Origin: CALMKX01 sp036274895
GTDB taxonomy: Bacteria > Acidobacteriota > Thermoanaerobaculia > Multivoradales > SZUA-115
Length of the DNA stretch: 64,000 nt
Reading direction: 5' to 3'
NCBI GenBank assembly: GCA_036274895.1
Contig: DASUEU010000085.1
Coordinates: 186,001-250,000 of the forward strand
Both the position numbers and the translations under genes were made by a program. Shown here one piece after another: positions 34,094-43,646 of the stretch; the stretch's first letter is position 1, and each line of letters opens with the position of its first letter. Under the pieces are notes generated by a model. That model was not told where the DNA came from and did not search any database. It saw only the letters and a list, made by a program, of their open reading frames with translations.

Positions 34094-35209
34094 GTGCCTC
34101 GGCGCGATCTCATCCTGGTCACCGCCGGCCTCGGCCTCGACGGCGGCGGCCGGGCCGTGGTCGGGCGCCTGCTCGCCACCGCCGGCGCGAAATGGGCAGC
34201 CGGCCGAGGCGTAGGCTTCTCGGTGCTCGCCCTCACTGACGATCAACCCCTTCTCGAGCCTCTGCGCTGGTGCGGATTCGGCGGCAGCCGAGCCCGCCTC
34301 TCCGCAGCGGTCTGGGCGGCGCAGACCCGGCCCGGGCAACGGCCGGCGCTGGTCTTCGACCTCCTCGGCCTGGCCCGCACCCAGGCCCTCTTGCCGGCGT
34401 TTTTCGCCGGCCCCCACGCCCTCTTCCTGCTCGGCATCGAGGTCTGGCGACCCCTCTCCTGGCTGCACCGTCGGGCCCTGCTGCGCGCCCGCCGAGTTCT
34501 CGCCATCTCGCGCTTCACCCTCGAGCGGGCCGCGCCTTTCCTGCCCCCGACCCTCCGCCCTGCCGAGGTCCTACCGCTCGCTCTCGAGCAGCGTGCGCCC
34601 ACCGCCGAGCCGGACGCCGCGCTGCTCGCGAGCCTGGGCCGGGGCTTCGTGCTCTCGGTCGGTCGGATGAGCGCGAGCGAGCGCTACAAGGGCCACGACG
34701 AGCTGCTCGAAGCCTGGGGCCGGCTGGGCGAGACCCGGCCCGACGCCCGGCTGGTGGTGGCCGGCGGCGGGGACGACCGCCCGCGCCTCGAAGCCCGGGC
34801 CGCCGAGCTGGGGCTCGGGGGCCGGGTGCGCTTCACCGGCTTCATCGACGAGGCCACCCTGGCCGAGCTCTACAGGCGGGCCGGGGTCTTCACCATGGTC
34901 TCGACCGGGGAGGGCTTCGGCCTGGTCTACCTCGAAGCCATGCGTGCCGGCGTGCCCTGCGTGGCCGCCCGCGGCTCGGCCGCGGCCGAGATCATCGAGC
35001 CCGGCACCACCGGCCTGCTGGTGCCGGCCGGCTCGCCCGCCGAGCTGGCCGGGGCCCTCGACCGCCTGCTGGGCGATCCCGCCACCGCCGCCCGGATGGG
35101 CGAGGCGGGACGACGCCACCACGCCGCGGAGCTCAGCCTCGCGCGCTTCGAGGCCCGCCTGGGGACCGTGCTCGACGAGCTGACGGAGGTGCGCCGTGTG
35201 CGGGATTAA
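34094..35209 (+). CDS. GT4-family glycosyltransferase
   Basis: This 371-residue protein has a GT-B fold. The C-terminal nucleotide-sugar half has the familiar FVLSVGRM, LVVAGGGDDRP, VRFTGF and EGFGLVYLE (E-x7-E) motifs; the N-terminal half starts DLILVTAGLGLDGGGRAVV. It should add one sugar to the lipid-linked repeat unit on the cytoplasmic side. The GTG start at 34094 lies 2 bases after the previous stop and fits the fold; an earlier ATG would overlap the upstream gene out of family. Its 3' end overlaps the asparagine synthase-like gene by 14 bases. Confidence 0.88.
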   Translation: MPRRDLILVTAGLGLDGGGRAVVGRLLATAGAKWAAGRGVGFSVLALTDDQPLLEPLRWCGFGGSRARLSAAVWAAQTRPGQRPALVFDLLGLARTQALLPAFFAGPHALFLLGIEVWRPLSWLHRRALLRARRVLAISRFTLERAAPFLPPTLRPAEVLPLALEQRAPTAEPDAALLASLGRGFVLSVGRMSASERYKGHDELLEAWGRLGETRPDARLVVAGGGDDRPRLEARAAELGLGGRVRFTGFIDEATLAELYRRAGVFTMVSTGEGFGLVYLEAMRAGVPCVAARGSAAAEIIEPGTTGLLVPAGSPAELAGALDRLLGDPATAARMGEAGRRHHAAELSLARFEARLGTVLDELTEVRRVRD

Positions 35210-37061
35210 CGGCCTCTTGCGCCTCCATCCCGACGCCCCGGAGATCGACCCCGCTGAGCTCGTCGCCTGCCGCGAGGCCATGGCCCGGCGCGGGCCGGAC
35301 GATGCCGGGCAGTGGGTGTCCCCGGGAGGCCGGGTGGCTCTCGGCCATCGCCGGCTCTCGATCCTCGACCTCTCCGCCGCCGGCCACCAGCCGATGTCGT
35401 CTCCGGACGGCCGCACCTGGATCGTCTTCAACGGCGAGATCTTCAACTTCCGGGCCCTGCGTGCCGAGCTTCTGGCCCAGGGCGAGCGCTTCACCACCGA
35501 GAGCGACACCGAGGTGGTGCTGGCCCTCCATGCCCGGTTCGGGGCGGAGATGCTCGGCCGTCTGCGCGGCATGTTTGCCCTGGCGATCTGGGACGATCGC
35601 GAGCAGACGCTGCTGCTCGCCCGCGACCCTTCCGGCATCAAGCCGCTCTACTACTCGACCGAGGGCGGGGTGCTGCGCTTCGCCTCGCAGGTCAAGGCCC
35701 TGCTGGCGGGAGGCAAGCTGCGGAGGGACGTCGAGCCCGCGGGCCTCGCCGGCTTCCTGCTCTGGGGCTCGGTGCCCGAGCCGTGGACCTTCCGGCGCGG
35801 GATCCTCCAGCTGCCGGCCGGGCACTTTCTGGTGGTCGGAGGAGAGGGAGCGGGCAGTCCCGGGGCGGGGAGACCCCGCCCCTACAGGTCGCCGGAGCCG
35901 TTCGAGACGCCCGGGCCGACCAACCTGACGGCAGCGCTCGAGGGCTCCGTGGCGGCCCACCTGGTCTCGGACGTGCCGGTGGCGGTGTTCCTGTCGGCCG
36001 GCCTCGACTCGAGCCTGGTCGCTGCCCTGGCGCGCCGCCTCTCCCCCGAGCCACCGATCACCTTCACCCTGTCGTTCGACCTGCTGGCCGGCACCCCTCT
36101 CGACGAGGCTCCCCTCGCCCGCGAGACGGCCCGCGTGCTGGGCACCCGTCACGTCGAGCGGCGGGTCGGGCGGGGAGTCTTCGAGGCTCTGTGGGCGGAC
36201 GCGTTGGCGGCCATGGACCAGCCCTCGATCGACGGCTTCAACACCTTCCTGGTCAGCCGCATGGCCCACGAGGTGGGGATCAAGGTGGCCCTGTCCGGCC
36301 TCGGGGGGGACGAGCTGTTCGGCAGCTATCCGTCGTTCCGGGACGTGCCCCGCTGGCACCAGGCGGCCCGGCTCGCCGCCGCCCTGCCCGGCCTCGGCCC
36401 CCTGTGGCCGACCCTGACCCGCCCCCTCGCCGGCAGGCGGCCCAAGCTTCCCGGCCTGCTGCGCTATGGGCGCAGCTTCGAGGGCGCCTATTACCTGCGC
36501 CGTGCCCTCTTCCTCCCCGAGGAGCTACCGGCCCTGATCGGCAGGGACCGGGCCGAGGAGGGCCTGCGGGCCTACGACCCCCTCGCCGACGCCACCGGCC
36601 AGCTGCGGACCTTCCTGGCCAGGCGCTCCCTCGCCGAACGGGCCGAAGCCGCCGGCTGGGTGGCCGTGCACGCCCTGGAGTCCTCCCTCTACCTGCGCAA
36701 CCAGCTGCTGCGGGACGCCGACTGGGCCTCGATGGCCCACTCCCTCGAGCTGCGGGTGCCGCTGGTCGATGCCTGGCTCGAGGCCCACGTGCTGGCGGCG
36801 ATCTTCGCCCGAGACCCGGGCCGGGCCGCCCTCGAGGGCGTGCCGTTCCCGCCCTGGCGCAGCAAGCGCGAGGTGGTGCGCGCCGCGGCTCCCGAGCTGC
36901 CGGCGGCCCTCTTCGAGCGGCCGAAGACGGGCTTCTACATCCCGATCAGCGAGTGGGCGAGCGGCGCCGGCCGCCCCCTGCCCGGCCACGCCCGGGGCAG
37001 CGGCTCGCGCCGCCTCGCCCTGGCCGTGGCCGAGGCTTTCGGAGCCCTGCCCGGTGGCTGA
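35196..37061 (+). CDS. Asparagine synthase (glutamine-hydrolysing)-like amidotransferase
   Basis: This 621-residue protein starts with GTG then Cys2, the nucleophile exposed after Met removal (MCGINGLL). The glutaminase domain (2-230) keeps GHRRLSI, FNGEIFN and the LARDPSGIKPLYY segment. The synthetase domain has the PP-loop SAGLDSS (267-273) and GLGGDELFGSYP. In polysaccharide clusters such proteins probably amidate a sugar acid or another carboxylate rather than make asparagine. GGAGG lies 6 bases before the GTG. Residues about 222-231 (PGAGRPRPY) are coded by a dispersed palindrome (35862-35886), an apparent in-frame insertion in the linker between the domains. Confidence 0.92.
   Translation: MCGINGLLRLHPDAPEIDPAELVACREAMARRGPDDAGQWVSPGGRVALGHRRLSILDLSAAGHQPMSSPDGRTWIVFNGEIFNFRALRAELLAQGERFTTESDTEVVLALHARFGAEMLGRLRGMFALAIWDDREQTLLLARDPSGIKPLYYSTEGGVLRFASQVKALLAGGKLRRDVEPAGLAGFLLWGSVPEPWTFRRGILQLPAGHFLVVGGEGAGSPGAGRPRPYRSPEPFETPGPTNLTAALEGSVAAHLVSDVPVAVFLSAGLDSSLVAALARRLSPEPPITFTLSFDLLAGTPLDEAPLARETARVLGTRHVERRVGRGVFEALWADALAAMDQPSIDGFNTFLVSRMAHEVGIKVALSGLGGDELFGSYPSFRDVPRWHQAARLAAALPGLGPLWPTLTRPLAGRRPKLPGLLRYGRSFEGAYYLRRALFLPEELPALIGRDRAEEGLRAYDPLADATGQLRTFLARRSLAERAEAAGWVAVHALESSLYLRNQLLRDADWASMAHSLELRVPLVDAWLEAHVLAAIFARDPGRAALEGVPFPPWRSKREVVRAAAPELPAALFERPKTGFYIPISEWASGAGRPLPGHARGSGSRRLALAVAEAFGALPGG
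35862..35886 (-). repeat. TGTAGGGGCG palindromic repeat inside asnB-like gene
   Basis: On the minus strand it reads TGTAGGGGCGGGGTC, then TCCCCGCCCC, a hairpin of about 10 base pairs. The copy at 54851-54875 differs at three positions. Two of these (position 11 G/C and position 19 C/G) are a compensatory pair, so the stem is conserved. It is translated as part of the linker between the two domains of the amidotransferase. Confidence 0.7.
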
Positions 37062-38355
37062 GCCCGAGGTTCTCGCCGCCGGCCCCGGCTGGAGAGGTCG
37101 CCTCGGCCAGTGGGGGCGCATCCTCTCCGCCTACTTCGCCTCCCAGGGCCTGGCCCAGCTGCTCTCGGTGGCTGCGGGGCTGCTGCTCGCCCGCTCGATG
37201 CCCGTTGCCGAGTTCGCCCTCTACACCCTGGCTGCTTCGGTCGTGGCCTTCTACGGCTTCTTCTCCGACCTCGGCAGCACCGGCTCCCTGGTCTACTTCT
37301 TCCAGGTCAGCCGCAAGCAGGGAGAGGACTTCGGCGCCTACCTGGGCGCGGTGCGCTGGCTGCGCTCGCGGGCCTTTCTGCTGGGGGCCGCCCTGGTCGC
37401 CGTGGCGCTGCCCTGGATGGCCCTGGCCAAGGGCTTCGGCCTCGGCGAGGCGCTGCTGGCCACCGCGGCCGTCGCCGCCAACGTGTGGGCTCAGATCGTC
37501 GCCTCGATCCGCGTCCTGACCCTGCGCCTCAGGGGTCTCTATGCCCGCTCCTACCGGGCCGACGTCGCCGGCGGCGCCGTGCGCCTGGTGGGCGTGCTGG
37601 CCCTGATCGCCCTCGGCCTGCTGCGCGCCTTCCTGGCAGTGGGCGTCTCCGCCCTGGCCCTGGCCGCCGTCGCCGGCCTCGGCAAGGCCCCCGAACCGGA
37701 GCCGGCGGCAGCCCCCCCCGAGGCTCGGCGGGCCCGCCGAGCGGTGATGCGCTACCTGCTGCCGACCCTGCCCTCCGCCCTCTACTTCTCGATCCAGGGG
37801 CAGCTGACGGTCTGGCTGGCCGCCACCTTCGGCGCCACCGAGAACCTCGCCCAGGTCGGAGCCCTGTCGCGCCTGGGCATGGTGATGAGCCTGTTCTCCG
37901 GCCTCACCTCGGTGATCTTCCTGCCGCGGTTGGCGGCCATCACCAGCGATCGGCTCTACCGCCGCCGCAGCCTCCAGTTCGGTGCCCTGCTCGCGGGCCT
38001 CGGTGCCGCCCTGCTGGCCGTCGCCGCCGCGGCGCCCCGGCCGTTCCTGCTGATCCTCGGTGCCAACTATCAGGGGCTCGACCGGGAGCTCGTCCTGGTG
38101 GTGGCCGGCGCGGCCCTGACGCTGCTCGGGGGCTACGCCGTGGCGATCAACTCCGCGCGCTCCTGGAATCGCTGGCAGACCCCCTTGCTGGTCCTCCACC
38201 TCGCCGGCCAGGTGGCCCTGATCACCTGGCTACCCCTCTCCACCACCCGGGGCGTGCTGCTCTTCGGCTGCGGCACCGCGGCAGTGGGTCTCCTTCTCCA
38301 GGCCGCCGTCCTCGCGGTAGGCTTCGTCCGGCCGAAATGGGTCCATTGGCAATGA
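37054..38355 (+). CDS. Polysaccharide flippase-like membrane protein (MATE/Wzx superfamily)
   Basis: The 433-residue protein has about 12 transmembrane segments, with the N-terminal pattern of Wzx-type flippases (AYFASQGLAQLLSVAAGLLLARSM, FALYTLAASVVAFYGFFSDLG). Its job would be to flip the lipid-linked repeat unit across the inner membrane for polymerisation. It is the only flippase candidate in the window. A GTG start at 37054 overlaps the amidotransferase stop by 8 bases. The Pro/Ala/Glu-rich loop near 205-220 sits between the two bundles of helices. Confidence 0.82.
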   Translation: MAEPEVLAAGPGWRGRLGQWGRILSAYFASQGLAQLLSVAAGLLLARSMPVAEFALYTLAASVVAFYGFFSDLGSTGSLVYFFQVSRKQGEDFGAYLGAVRWLRSRAFLLGAALVAVALPWMALAKGFGLGEALLATAAVAANVWAQIVASIRVLTLRLRGLYARSYRADVAGGAVRLVGVLALIALGLLRAFLAVGVSALALAAVAGLGKAPEPEPAAAPPEARRARRAVMRYLLPTLPSALYFSIQGQLTVWLAATFGATENLAQVGALSRLGMVMSLFSGLTSVIFLPRLAAITSDRLYRRRSLQFGALLAGLGAALLAVAAAAPRPFLLILGANYQGLDRELVLVVAGAALTLLGGYAVAINSARSWNRWQTPLLVLHLAGQVALITWLPLSTTRGVLLFGCGTAAVGLLLQAAVLAVGFVRPKWVHWQ

Positions 38356-38891
38356 GCTCTCCCCCCAAACACCTGAACCTGGGATGCGGTCGGGTCAAGC
38401 GGCCCGGCTGTCTCAACGTCGACCGCGAGGCTTTCTTCGAGCCCGACCTCGAATGGGACTTGAACCGCCGTCCCTACCCCCTGCCGCGCCGGCACTTCGA
38501 GGAGATCTACATCCACGACGTGATCGAGCACCTCGACAGCGTGGGGGACTTCATCGAGGAGGCCCACGAGCTGCTGGTGCCGGGCGGGCTGCTCGAGATC
38601 ACCACGCCCCATTTCTCCTGCTCGAACTCCTTCACGGACCCGACCCACCGTCACCACCTCGGCTGCTTCTCCTTCGACGTCTACCTCGAGCCGGAGCGCT
38701 TCAGCTTCGTCTCACCGGCCCGCTTCACCCTCGAGAGCCGGCTGCTGGTCTTCCGGGCCGGGCCGATCATCGGCCGCTTCGCCCGTTGGGCCAACCGGCA
38801 CCCCACCTTCTACGAGCAGCGCCTGACCTGGATCATCCCGGCCTGGTTCCTGATCTTCCGCCTGCGCGCGAGGGTCGACGAGCCGGCATGA
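38352..38891 (+). CDS. Small class I SAM-dependent methyltransferase
   Basis: The 179-residue protein shows HLNLGCGRV (motif I-like, with the LGCG loop), LDSVGDFIEEAHELLVPGG (motif for post-strand 5) and EITTPHF. It is a short member of the Methyltransf_11 type often seen among glycan genes. It likely methylates a sugar or a nucleotide-linked precursor; the substrate is unknown. The ATG overlaps the flippase stop by 4 bases and its own stop overlaps the next glycosyltransferase in the same way. Confidence 0.85.
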   Translation: MSSPPKHLNLGCGRVKRPGCLNVDREAFFEPDLEWDLNRRPYPLPRRHFEEIYIHDVIEHLDSVGDFIEEAHELLVPGGLLEITTPHFSCSNSFTDPTHRHHLGCFSFDVYLEPERFSFVSPARFTLESRLLVFRAGPIIGRFARWANRHPTFYEQRLTWIIPAWFLIFRLRARVDEPA

Positions 38892-39961
38892 AGCCTCGGG
38901 TGGCCGTGGTCTACCCGATCGCCTTCGGCCCGGAGGGAATCTTCGGCGGCGGCGAGCGCTACGCCGTGGAGCTCGCCCGCGCTCTGGCGGCGCGCACACC
39001 CACCCGCTTGATCACCTTCGGACCCACCGCCCGGGAGATCGAGGTCGACGGCCTCGAGATCCACACCTACGAGCCCTTCCGCCTGCTGCGCGGCGAGCAG
39101 GCCAACCCGTTCACCGTCGGCTTCCTGCGCTCGCTCCGGGGCATGGACGTGGTCCATTGCACGGCCTGGAACACCCTGGTCACCGACGTCGCCATCGGCT
39201 TCGCCCGTGCCACCGGCAAGCGGGCCTTCGTCACCGACGTGGGCGGCGGAGCGAGCCTCACCCTGCACCGTTTCCTGCCGATCGACCGCTGGGTGCATCG
39301 CTACCTGCTGATCGCCGAGGTGGGGGGGGCGGAGTTCCTCGCCCACCGGGAGCGCTGGCGCATCATCTGGGCGGGGATCGACACCGAGAAGTACCGTCCA
39401 CCCGAGAGGCCGGAGCGCCGCGGCGTGCTCTTCGTGGGACGGCTGCTGCCCCACAAGGGCATCGACGTGCTGATCCGGGCCGTGGGCCGCGACACACCCC
39501 TGACCATCGTCGGCCGCCCCTACCATGGCGCCTACTTCCGGCTGCTCCAGCAGCTCGCCGCCGGCAAGGACGTGCGCTTCGTGACCGACGCCTCGGACGA
39601 GCAGGTGATCCGCTGCTACCAGCAGACGGCGGTGGCGGTGCTACCCTCGGTGAACCGGACGGTCTATGGCGACACCTTCCCCCTCCCCGAGTTGCTGGGC
39701 TTCGCCGCCATGGAAGCCATGGCCTGCGGTGCGGCGACGATCTGCACGCGGGTGGGGGGGTTGGGGGAGCTGATGGTGGACGGTGAGACCGGCTTTCTCG
39801 TGCCACCCGGCGATCCGGTTGTCCTCCGCCAGCGGATCAGCGAGCTGCTGGGCGACCCGGAGCTGGCCGAGCGGCTGGGCCGGGCGGCGCGGCGGCGGAT
39901 CGAGGGCCACTTCACCTGGGCCCAGGTGGCCGAGCGCTGCCTCGCCGCGTACCGCTCATGA
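38888..39961 (+). CDS. GT4-family glycosyltransferase
   Basis: The 357-residue GT-B enzyme has the N-terminal GGGERYAVELARAL (acceptor half) and C-terminal VLFVGRLLPHKGIDVLI, then a PELLGFAAMEAMACG segment that holds the E-x7-E motif and GGLGELMVDGETGFLVPPGDP, a classical GT4 end. It probably adds a hexose or an amino sugar to the growing repeat unit. The ATG overlaps the methyltransferase stop and the stop overlaps the acetyltransferase start, both by 4 bases. Confidence 0.9.
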   Translation: MKPRVAVVYPIAFGPEGIFGGGERYAVELARALAARTPTRLITFGPTAREIEVDGLEIHTYEPFRLLRGEQANPFTVGFLRSLRGMDVVHCTAWNTLVTDVAIGFARATGKRAFVTDVGGGASLTLHRFLPIDRWVHRYLLIAEVGGAEFLAHRERWRIIWAGIDTEKYRPPERPERRGVLFVGRLLPHKGIDVLIRAVGRDTPLTIVGRPYHGAYFRLLQQLAAGKDVRFVTDASDEQVIRCYQQTAVAVLPSVNRTVYGDTFPLPELLGFAAMEAMACGAATICTRVGGLGELMVDGETGFLVPPGDPVVLRQRISELLGDPELAERLGRAARRRIEGHFTWAQVAERCLAAYRS

Positions 39962-40608
39962 ACGAGCCAGGACCGGACCGGCAGATCGTCGTCATCGGCG
40001 GGGGAGGCCACGCGCGGGTGGTGATCGAGATCCTCCTGGTCGCCGGCTGGCAGGTGGTCGGCTTCACCGACGCGCGGCAGCACAGCGAGAACTGGTGCTC
40101 GGTGCCCTGCCTGGGTGGAGACTTCGAGCTGCCGCGGGTGCGCGCCGCCGGGGTGAGCCAGGCGATCGTCGCCGTGGGCGAGAACGCCCTGCGCGGCCGG
40201 CTGGCCGGCGAGGCGGCCGCGGCCGGCTTCGCCCTCGCCAACGCCGTCCATCCCGGGGCCTGGCTGTCACCGACGGTGAGCCTGGGCCGGGGCATCGCGA
40301 TCATGGCCGGCGCGGTGCTCAACGCCGGGGTGGTGGTCGGCGACAACGTGATCGTCAACACCGGGGCGACCGTCGACCACGATTGCCGGCTCGGCGCCCA
40401 GGTGCACGTGGCACCCGGCTGCCACCTCGCCGGCTCGGTAGTTGTCGAGGAGGGGGCCCTGATCGGGGTCGGCGCCGTAGTCGGCCGGGGGCGGCCCCTG
40501 GTGATCGGCGCCCGGGCGGTGGTGGGCTCCGGCTCGGTGGTGATCGGGGACGTGCCCGCGGGCGCCACGGTGGTCGGCAATCCGGCCCGGCCCCTGGGCG
40601 CGAGCTGA
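39958..40608 (+). CDS. PglD/NeuD-type sugar O- or N-acetyltransferase
   Basis: This 216-residue protein has the PglD layout: an N-terminal Rossmann-like nucleotide-sugar-binding domain (VVIGGGGHARVVIE, about 10-90) and a left-handed beta-helix of hexapeptide repeats (about 95-210, VGDNVIVNTGATVDHDC with the catalytic His). Family members acetylate UDP-4-amino-sugars. Because a DegT aminotransferase gene follows 34 bases later, the two should act in sequence on a 4-keto to 4-amino to 4-acetamido sugar. No 4,6-dehydratase gene is present in the window. Confidence 0.92.
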   Translation: MNEPGPDRQIVVIGGGGHARVVIEILLVAGWQVVGFTDARQHSENWCSVPCLGGDFELPRVRAAGVSQAIVAVGENALRGRLAGEAAAAGFALANAVHPGAWLSPTVSLGRGIAIMAGAVLNAGVVVGDNVIVNTGATVDHDCRLGAQVHVAPGCHLAGSVVVEEGALIGVGAVVGRGRPLVIGARAVVGSGSVVIGDVPAGATVVGNPARPLGAS

Positions 40609-40642
40609 GCGAACGGTTCCTTTCGCGGGAGGAGAGGTCGGC

Positions 40643-41752
40643 ATGGACGAGCTCATTCCGGTGGCGGCTCCGGCCCTCTTGGGCAACGAGAAGCGCTACG
40701 TCAACGAGTGCCTGGACTCGACCTGGATCTCCTCGATCGGCACCTTCATCGACCGCTTCGAGGTGGCCTTCGCCGGCGCCTGTGACAGCCCCCACGCAAT
40801 GAGCTGCACCAACGGCACGGTGGCCCTGCACCTGGCCCTGCTCGGCCTCGGCATCGGCCCGGGGGACGAGGTGCTGGTGCCTTCCCTGACCTACGTCGCG
40901 AGCGCCAACGCGGTGCGCTACTGCGGCGCCGAGCCGGTCTTCGTGGACAGCGAGCGCCGGACCTGGAACCTCGACCCCGAGGACGCCCGGCGCAAGGTGA
41001 CCCCGCGGACCCGCGCCATCCTCGCGGTGCACCTCTACGGCAAGCCGGTAGCGATGGCGGAGATCGAGAGCCTCGCCCGGGAGCACGGCCTCGCCGTGGT
41101 GGAGGACGCCGCGGAGGCCATCGGCGCCACCTGGCGCGGCCGGCCCGTGGGCTCGCTGGGCGACGTGGCGGCGTTCAGCTTCTTCGGCAACAAGGTGATC
41201 ACCAGCGGTGAGGGGGGCATGGTGGTCACCCGCGACCCCGAGCTGGCCGCCCGCATCCGCCAGCTCAAGGGCCAGGGGCAGGACCCCGCCCGGCGGTACT
41301 GGTTCCCGATCATCGGCTACAACTACCGCATGACCAACATCCAGGCGGCCCTGGGCCTGGCCCAGCTCGAGAAGGTCGACGACTACCTGGCGGCCCGGGA
41401 CCAGATCGCGGCCTGGTACCGCCACCATCTCGCCGGCTGCCCCGGCCTGATGCTGCCCGCCGAGGACGCCGGCGAGCGCAGCGTCTGCTGGCTGTGGAGC
41501 GTCGTCTTGGTCGATGCCACCGAGCAGGCCCGGGACGCCGTGATGGCCCACCTGCGCAGCGAGGGGATCGACAGCCGGCCCTTCTTCTACCCCTGCCACG
41601 TCCTGCCCCCCTACCAGACCGGCCGGCCGGCGGACTGCCCCCGGGCCGAGTGGCTGGGCCAGCGCGGGCTGTCGCTGCCGACCTGGGTGGGGATGACCGA
41701 GCACCACGTCGAGAGGGTGGCGGCCGCCCTGCGGCGGGCGCTCGCGAGGTGA
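40643..41752 (+). CDS. DegT/DnrJ/EryC1/StrS aminotransferase (PglE/perosamine synthase type)
   Basis: The 369-residue PLP enzyme transfers an amino group to a 4-keto nucleotide sugar. The PLP lysine is K184 (FFGNKVITSGEGG), the conserved Asp pair region is VVEDAAEAIGA, and the active-site segment GYNYRMTNIQAALG is present. All catalytic residues are intact. GGAGGAGAGG precedes the ATG. With the acetyltransferase encoded just before it, it makes a 4-acetamido-dideoxy sugar of the bacillosamine or perosamine kind. The stop overlaps the next glycosyltransferase GTG by 4 bases. Confidence 0.95.
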   Translation: MDELIPVAAPALLGNEKRYVNECLDSTWISSIGTFIDRFEVAFAGACDSPHAMSCTNGTVALHLALLGLGIGPGDEVLVPSLTYVASANAVRYCGAEPVFVDSERRTWNLDPEDARRKVTPRTRAILAVHLYGKPVAMAEIESLAREHGLAVVEDAAEAIGATWRGRPVGSLGDVAAFSFFGNKVITSGEGGMVVTRDPELAARIRQLKGQGQDPARRYWFPIIGYNYRMTNIQAALGLAQLEKVDDYLAARDQIAAWYRHHLAGCPGLMLPAEDAGERSVCWLWSVVLVDATEQARDAVMAHLRSEGIDSRPFFYPCHVLPPYQTGRPADCPRAEWLGQRGLSLPTWVGMTEHHVERVAAALRRALAR

Positions 41753-42819
41753 CGACGCTGCGCCTGCTGCTGACCTCACCCCTGGCCCTGTCGCCCGAGG
41801 CCGGCGTCTCCCAGGTGGCGCTGAGCCTCGCCGAGGCCCTGAGCCAGCGCGGGCACGAGGTCCGGACCTGGGCCCCTCCGGCGCCGCCGCCGGGCCTGGG
41901 TCCGTGGCGACGCCGGCTGTGGGCAGTCGGCCGGCTGGAGACCTTCCTCGCCTCGCAGCCCCGCTTCGACTTCGTGGACGTGACGCCGGTGCTGGCCCAC
42001 CGCCGCCTCAGGCGCTTCGCCCCCCTGGTGGTGCGCAGCGTCCAGCCCGAGTGGCTCTACTACCTGGCGGACCTGCGGGCCGCGCTGCGGCGGCCCACGC
42101 CGCGCCGACTGGCCCACCGGCTGCTCGATCTCGGCCCCCAGCTGCGGTGCCTCGCCGGGCTCCACGCGGCGAAACGCATCCTCTGCCTGGGCAACCAGGA
42201 CCGCCGCTGGGTGGCGACCCGCCTGCCCTGGCTGCGGCCCCGCCTCGGCACCTGGGTCAACGCCCCCGAGCCCGCCCTGCAGCGGCGCCTCGCGGAGCTG
42301 CGGGCCGGGCGCGTGGCGCCGGAGACGGGGCCCCTGCACTGGCTGTGGATTGGCCGCTGGGCCGAGCACAAGGGGATCCGGCGGCTCCGGGTTTTCGCCG
42401 AGGAGTGGCTCTCCCGGCGGCCCGAGGACCGCATCACCCTCGCCGGTTGCGGCCCGGCCGCCGTGGCGGATCTGAGCGCCGAGCACCTCGCCGCCGGCCG
42501 CCTGCGCGTGGTGCCCCGCTTCGGCCGCGAGGAGCTGCCCGCCCTGCTCGCCGAGCACCATGCCGGCCTGTTCACCAGCCAGGTCGAAGGCTGGGGCCTG
42601 TCGGTGAACGAGATGCTCGAGGCCGGGCTCACCGTCTTCGCCACTCCGGCCGGCGGCGTCCGCGACCTCGCGCCGTTCTTCCCCCACCAGCTGCGACCCT
42701 TCCCACCGCCGGCCGACCTCGAACCGAGCCGACTCGCCGTGCCGGAGGTGGCAGAGGGCTACTACCGCCGCTTCACCTGGGCGGCCATCGCCGAAGCCTA
42801 CGAGCGGGAGCTCAAATGA
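41749..42819 (+). CDS. GT4-family glycosyltransferase
   Basis: This 356-residue GT-B enzyme has an N-terminal VSQVALSLAEALSQRGHEVRTW and C-terminal LHWLWIGRWAEHKGIRRL and EGWGLSVNE (E-x7-E). The acceptor domain is short and Arg-rich. The GTG start overlaps the stop of the aminotransferase gene (GTGA), and the stop overlaps the FkbM gene, which places it in the same coupled chain. Confidence 0.87.
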   Translation: MTTLRLLLTSPLALSPEAGVSQVALSLAEALSQRGHEVRTWAPPAPPPGLGPWRRRLWAVGRLETFLASQPRFDFVDVTPVLAHRRLRRFAPLVVRSVQPEWLYYLADLRAALRRPTPRRLAHRLLDLGPQLRCLAGLHAAKRILCLGNQDRRWVATRLPWLRPRLGTWVNAPEPALQRRLAELRAGRVAPETGPLHWLWIGRWAEHKGIRRLRVFAEEWLSRRPEDRITLAGCGPAAVADLSAEHLAAGRLRVVPRFGREELPALLAEHHAGLFTSQVEGWGLSVNEMLEAGLTVFATPAGGVRDLAPFFPHQLRPFPPPADLEPSRLAVPEVAEGYYRRFTWAAIAEAYERELK

Positions 42820-43646
42820 AGGAGCTGCTCTCCTTCCTGCTCGCCCGCCGGCCCCGGCTCTATGCCCGGCTGCTCCGGCTACGAGCCGGCTGCAACCTCG
42901 AGAAGGTGATCTTCCTCGAACTGCTCGAGCGCGGCCAGGTGGTCTTCGACGTCGGCGCCAACCTGGGCACCTACACCCGCCTCTTCTCACACGTGGTGGG
43001 ACCGCGAGGCCGGGTCCACGCTTTCGAGCCCGTCCCCGCCACCTACGCTTCGCTCGAAGCCAACGTGGCACGCCGGCCCCGCTGGGAAAACGTCACGCTC
43101 CACCGCCTGGCCCTCGGCGACCGGGCCGGCGCGGCCCGGATCTTCCTGCCGGGGGGGGACCACGGCCAGGCTTCGCTGATGCGCCACCGGGCGGGCTCGT
43201 GGCTGGGCGCGGAGAGCATCGAGAGCAGCGATACGCCCCTCGCCACCCTCGACGGGCTGGTGGCGGCAGGCTCCTTGCCACGGCCGGACTTCCTCAAGAT
43301 CGACGTGGAAGGTGGCGAGCTGGCGGTGATCGAAGGAGCCATCGCCACGCTGCGCGACGGTCACCCGACTCTCTGTCTAGAGGTCTTCCCCGAGTGGACG
43401 GCCTCCTTCGGCTACCAGCCGTTGGACCTCCTCGGCCGGCTCTCCGAGCTGGGCTATCGCCGTTTCTTGCTGCTCGACGCCGCCTCCGGGCTCGCGACCC
43501 TGGCGCCGGAGAGCCTCGCCGAGTGGCCGGAGCCTTCCTCGGCCAACCTCATCTGCCTCGCCTTGGACCAGCGGGGAGCCCGGCTCGCCCGTCGGCTGGA
43601 AGCGCTGCGCCAAGCCCGGCAGCGACGCGGCGGGGGTGGGCGATGA
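42816..43646 (+). CDS. FkbM-family SAM-dependent methyltransferase
   Basis: The 276-residue protein has the FkbM signature: motif I VFDVGANLGTYTRLF (about 45-60), VHAFEPVPATYASLEANV, and the acidic FLKIDVEGGELAVIEGA. Such enzymes usually O-methylate sugars in glycan or glycolipid pathways. The C-terminal 20 residues are Arg-rich and poorly conserved. A second FkbM protein is encoded at 59915. It is coupled by 4-base overlaps to its neighbours on both sides. Confidence 0.92.
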   Translation: MKELLSFLLARRPRLYARLLRLRAGCNLEKVIFLELLERGQVVFDVGANLGTYTRLFSHVVGPRGRVHAFEPVPATYASLEANVARRPRWENVTLHRLALGDRAGAARIFLPGGDHGQASLMRHRAGSWLGAESIESSDTPLATLDGLVAAGSLPRPDFLKIDVEGGELAVIEGAIATLRDGHPTLCLEVFPEWTASFGYQPLDLLGRLSELGYRRFLLLDAASGLATLAPESLAEWPEPSSANLICLALDQRGARLARRLEALRQARQRRGGGGR